Shown here in pieces: positions 5,608-5,785 of a stretch of DNA of 5,785 nt (position 1 is its first letter; each line of letters starts with the position of its first letter). Both the position numbers and the translations under genes were made by a program. Origin of the DNA: DASYUM01 sp036001225 (GTDB lineage Bacteria; Methylomirabilota; Methylomirabilia; Rokubacteriales; DASRDR01). The notes under the pieces were generated by a model, which did no database searches, was not told where the DNA came from, and saw only the letters and a program-made list of their open reading frames with translations. Location of the stretch: NCBI GenBank assembly GCA_036001225.1, contig DASYUM010000098.1, forward strand, positions 1 through 5,785. Direction: 5' to 3'.

Positions 5608-5785
5608 ATGAGCCTGATGTTCGGCGCGATCGTCCTGGCCGTGGCTGTCCTCGCCGGCTCGGCCTTCGCGGACGAGCCCTTCCCGACGCGCCCGGTCACC
5701 ATGGTGAACCCGTTCCCGCCCGGGGGCCTCGCCGACCTGACCGGCCGCCCGCTGGCCTCGGCCATGGAGAAGGTCCTCAAGCAGC
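5608..5785 (+). CDS. Tripartite tricarboxylate transporter substrate-binding protein (Bug/TctC family), 5' part
   Basis: Only the first 59 codons are in the window; a full family member is about 320 residues. A Sec signal (hydrophobic residues 5-19, SAFA cleavage site after residue 21) leads to the hallmark N-terminus of mature Bug receptors: PFPTRPVTMVNPFPPGG (24-40) then LADLTGRPLA (41-50). Such receptors bind carboxylates and similar small molecules in the periplasm and pass them to a TctA/TctB-type membrane pair, though many are orphan receptors or have sensing roles. The ATG at 5608 follows GGAGGT (5598-5603) by 4 bases, a little short. ATG 5617 is an in-frame alternative that would shorten the signal peptide by three residues. 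It has its own promoter, so a link with the upstream operon is only by position. Confidence 0.9.
   Translation, partial: MSLMFGAIVLAVAVLAGSAFADEPFPTRPVTMVNPFPPGGLADLTGRPLASAMEKVLKQ

Overview
The window looks like chromosomal DNA from a high-GC Gram-negative bacterium. Coding sequence is strongly biased to G/C at third positions. Two exported binding proteins carry cleavable Sec signals without a lipobox. The partial gene at the right edge is a Bug/TctC-type receptor, a family expanded in Betaproteobacteria and in high-GC soil lineages such as Rokubacteria and related environmental genomes. The lineage is inference; no rRNA or marker gene is present.

Layout: positions 1-293 are non-coding. 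They hold a G-rich minus-strand motif, a GC hairpin and a good sigma70-type promoter (206-234). A perfect 15-bp palindrome fills the gap between its -35 and -10 boxes. A tight plus-strand operon of five genes follows: dienelactone hydrolase family protein (294-965), periplasmic solute-binding protein of a family-1 (UgpB/MalE-like) ABC importer (980-2236), two MalF/UgpA- and MalG/UgpE-type permeases (2260-3144 and 3141-3962), and an argininosuccinate lyase/fumarase superfamily lyase (GTG start, 3967-5472). Intergenic gaps are 14, 23, -4 and 4 bases. The longest gap, between binding protein and first permease, is almost entirely a 16-bp perfect palindrome, as expected of a hairpin that raises binding-protein expression over permease expression. 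A GC-rich stem covers the last codons of the lyase gene. A 135-base intergenic region with a second promoter (5535-5563) precedes the start of a tripartite tricarboxylate transporter receptor gene, cut by the window edge.

How the genes may work together (inference): the ABC importer brings in a small solute, the lyase cleaves it by an elimination that would release fumarate or a similar enoate, and the hydrolase opens a lactone or ester in the same pathway. The lyase keeps the superfamily catalytic residues but has lost the residues that bind the arginine half of argininosuccinate, so it is probably not the biosynthetic ArgH. The substrate is not identifiable from sequence. No ATPase subunit for the importer is in the window. 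I saw no mobile element, CRISPR array, tRNA or rRNA.
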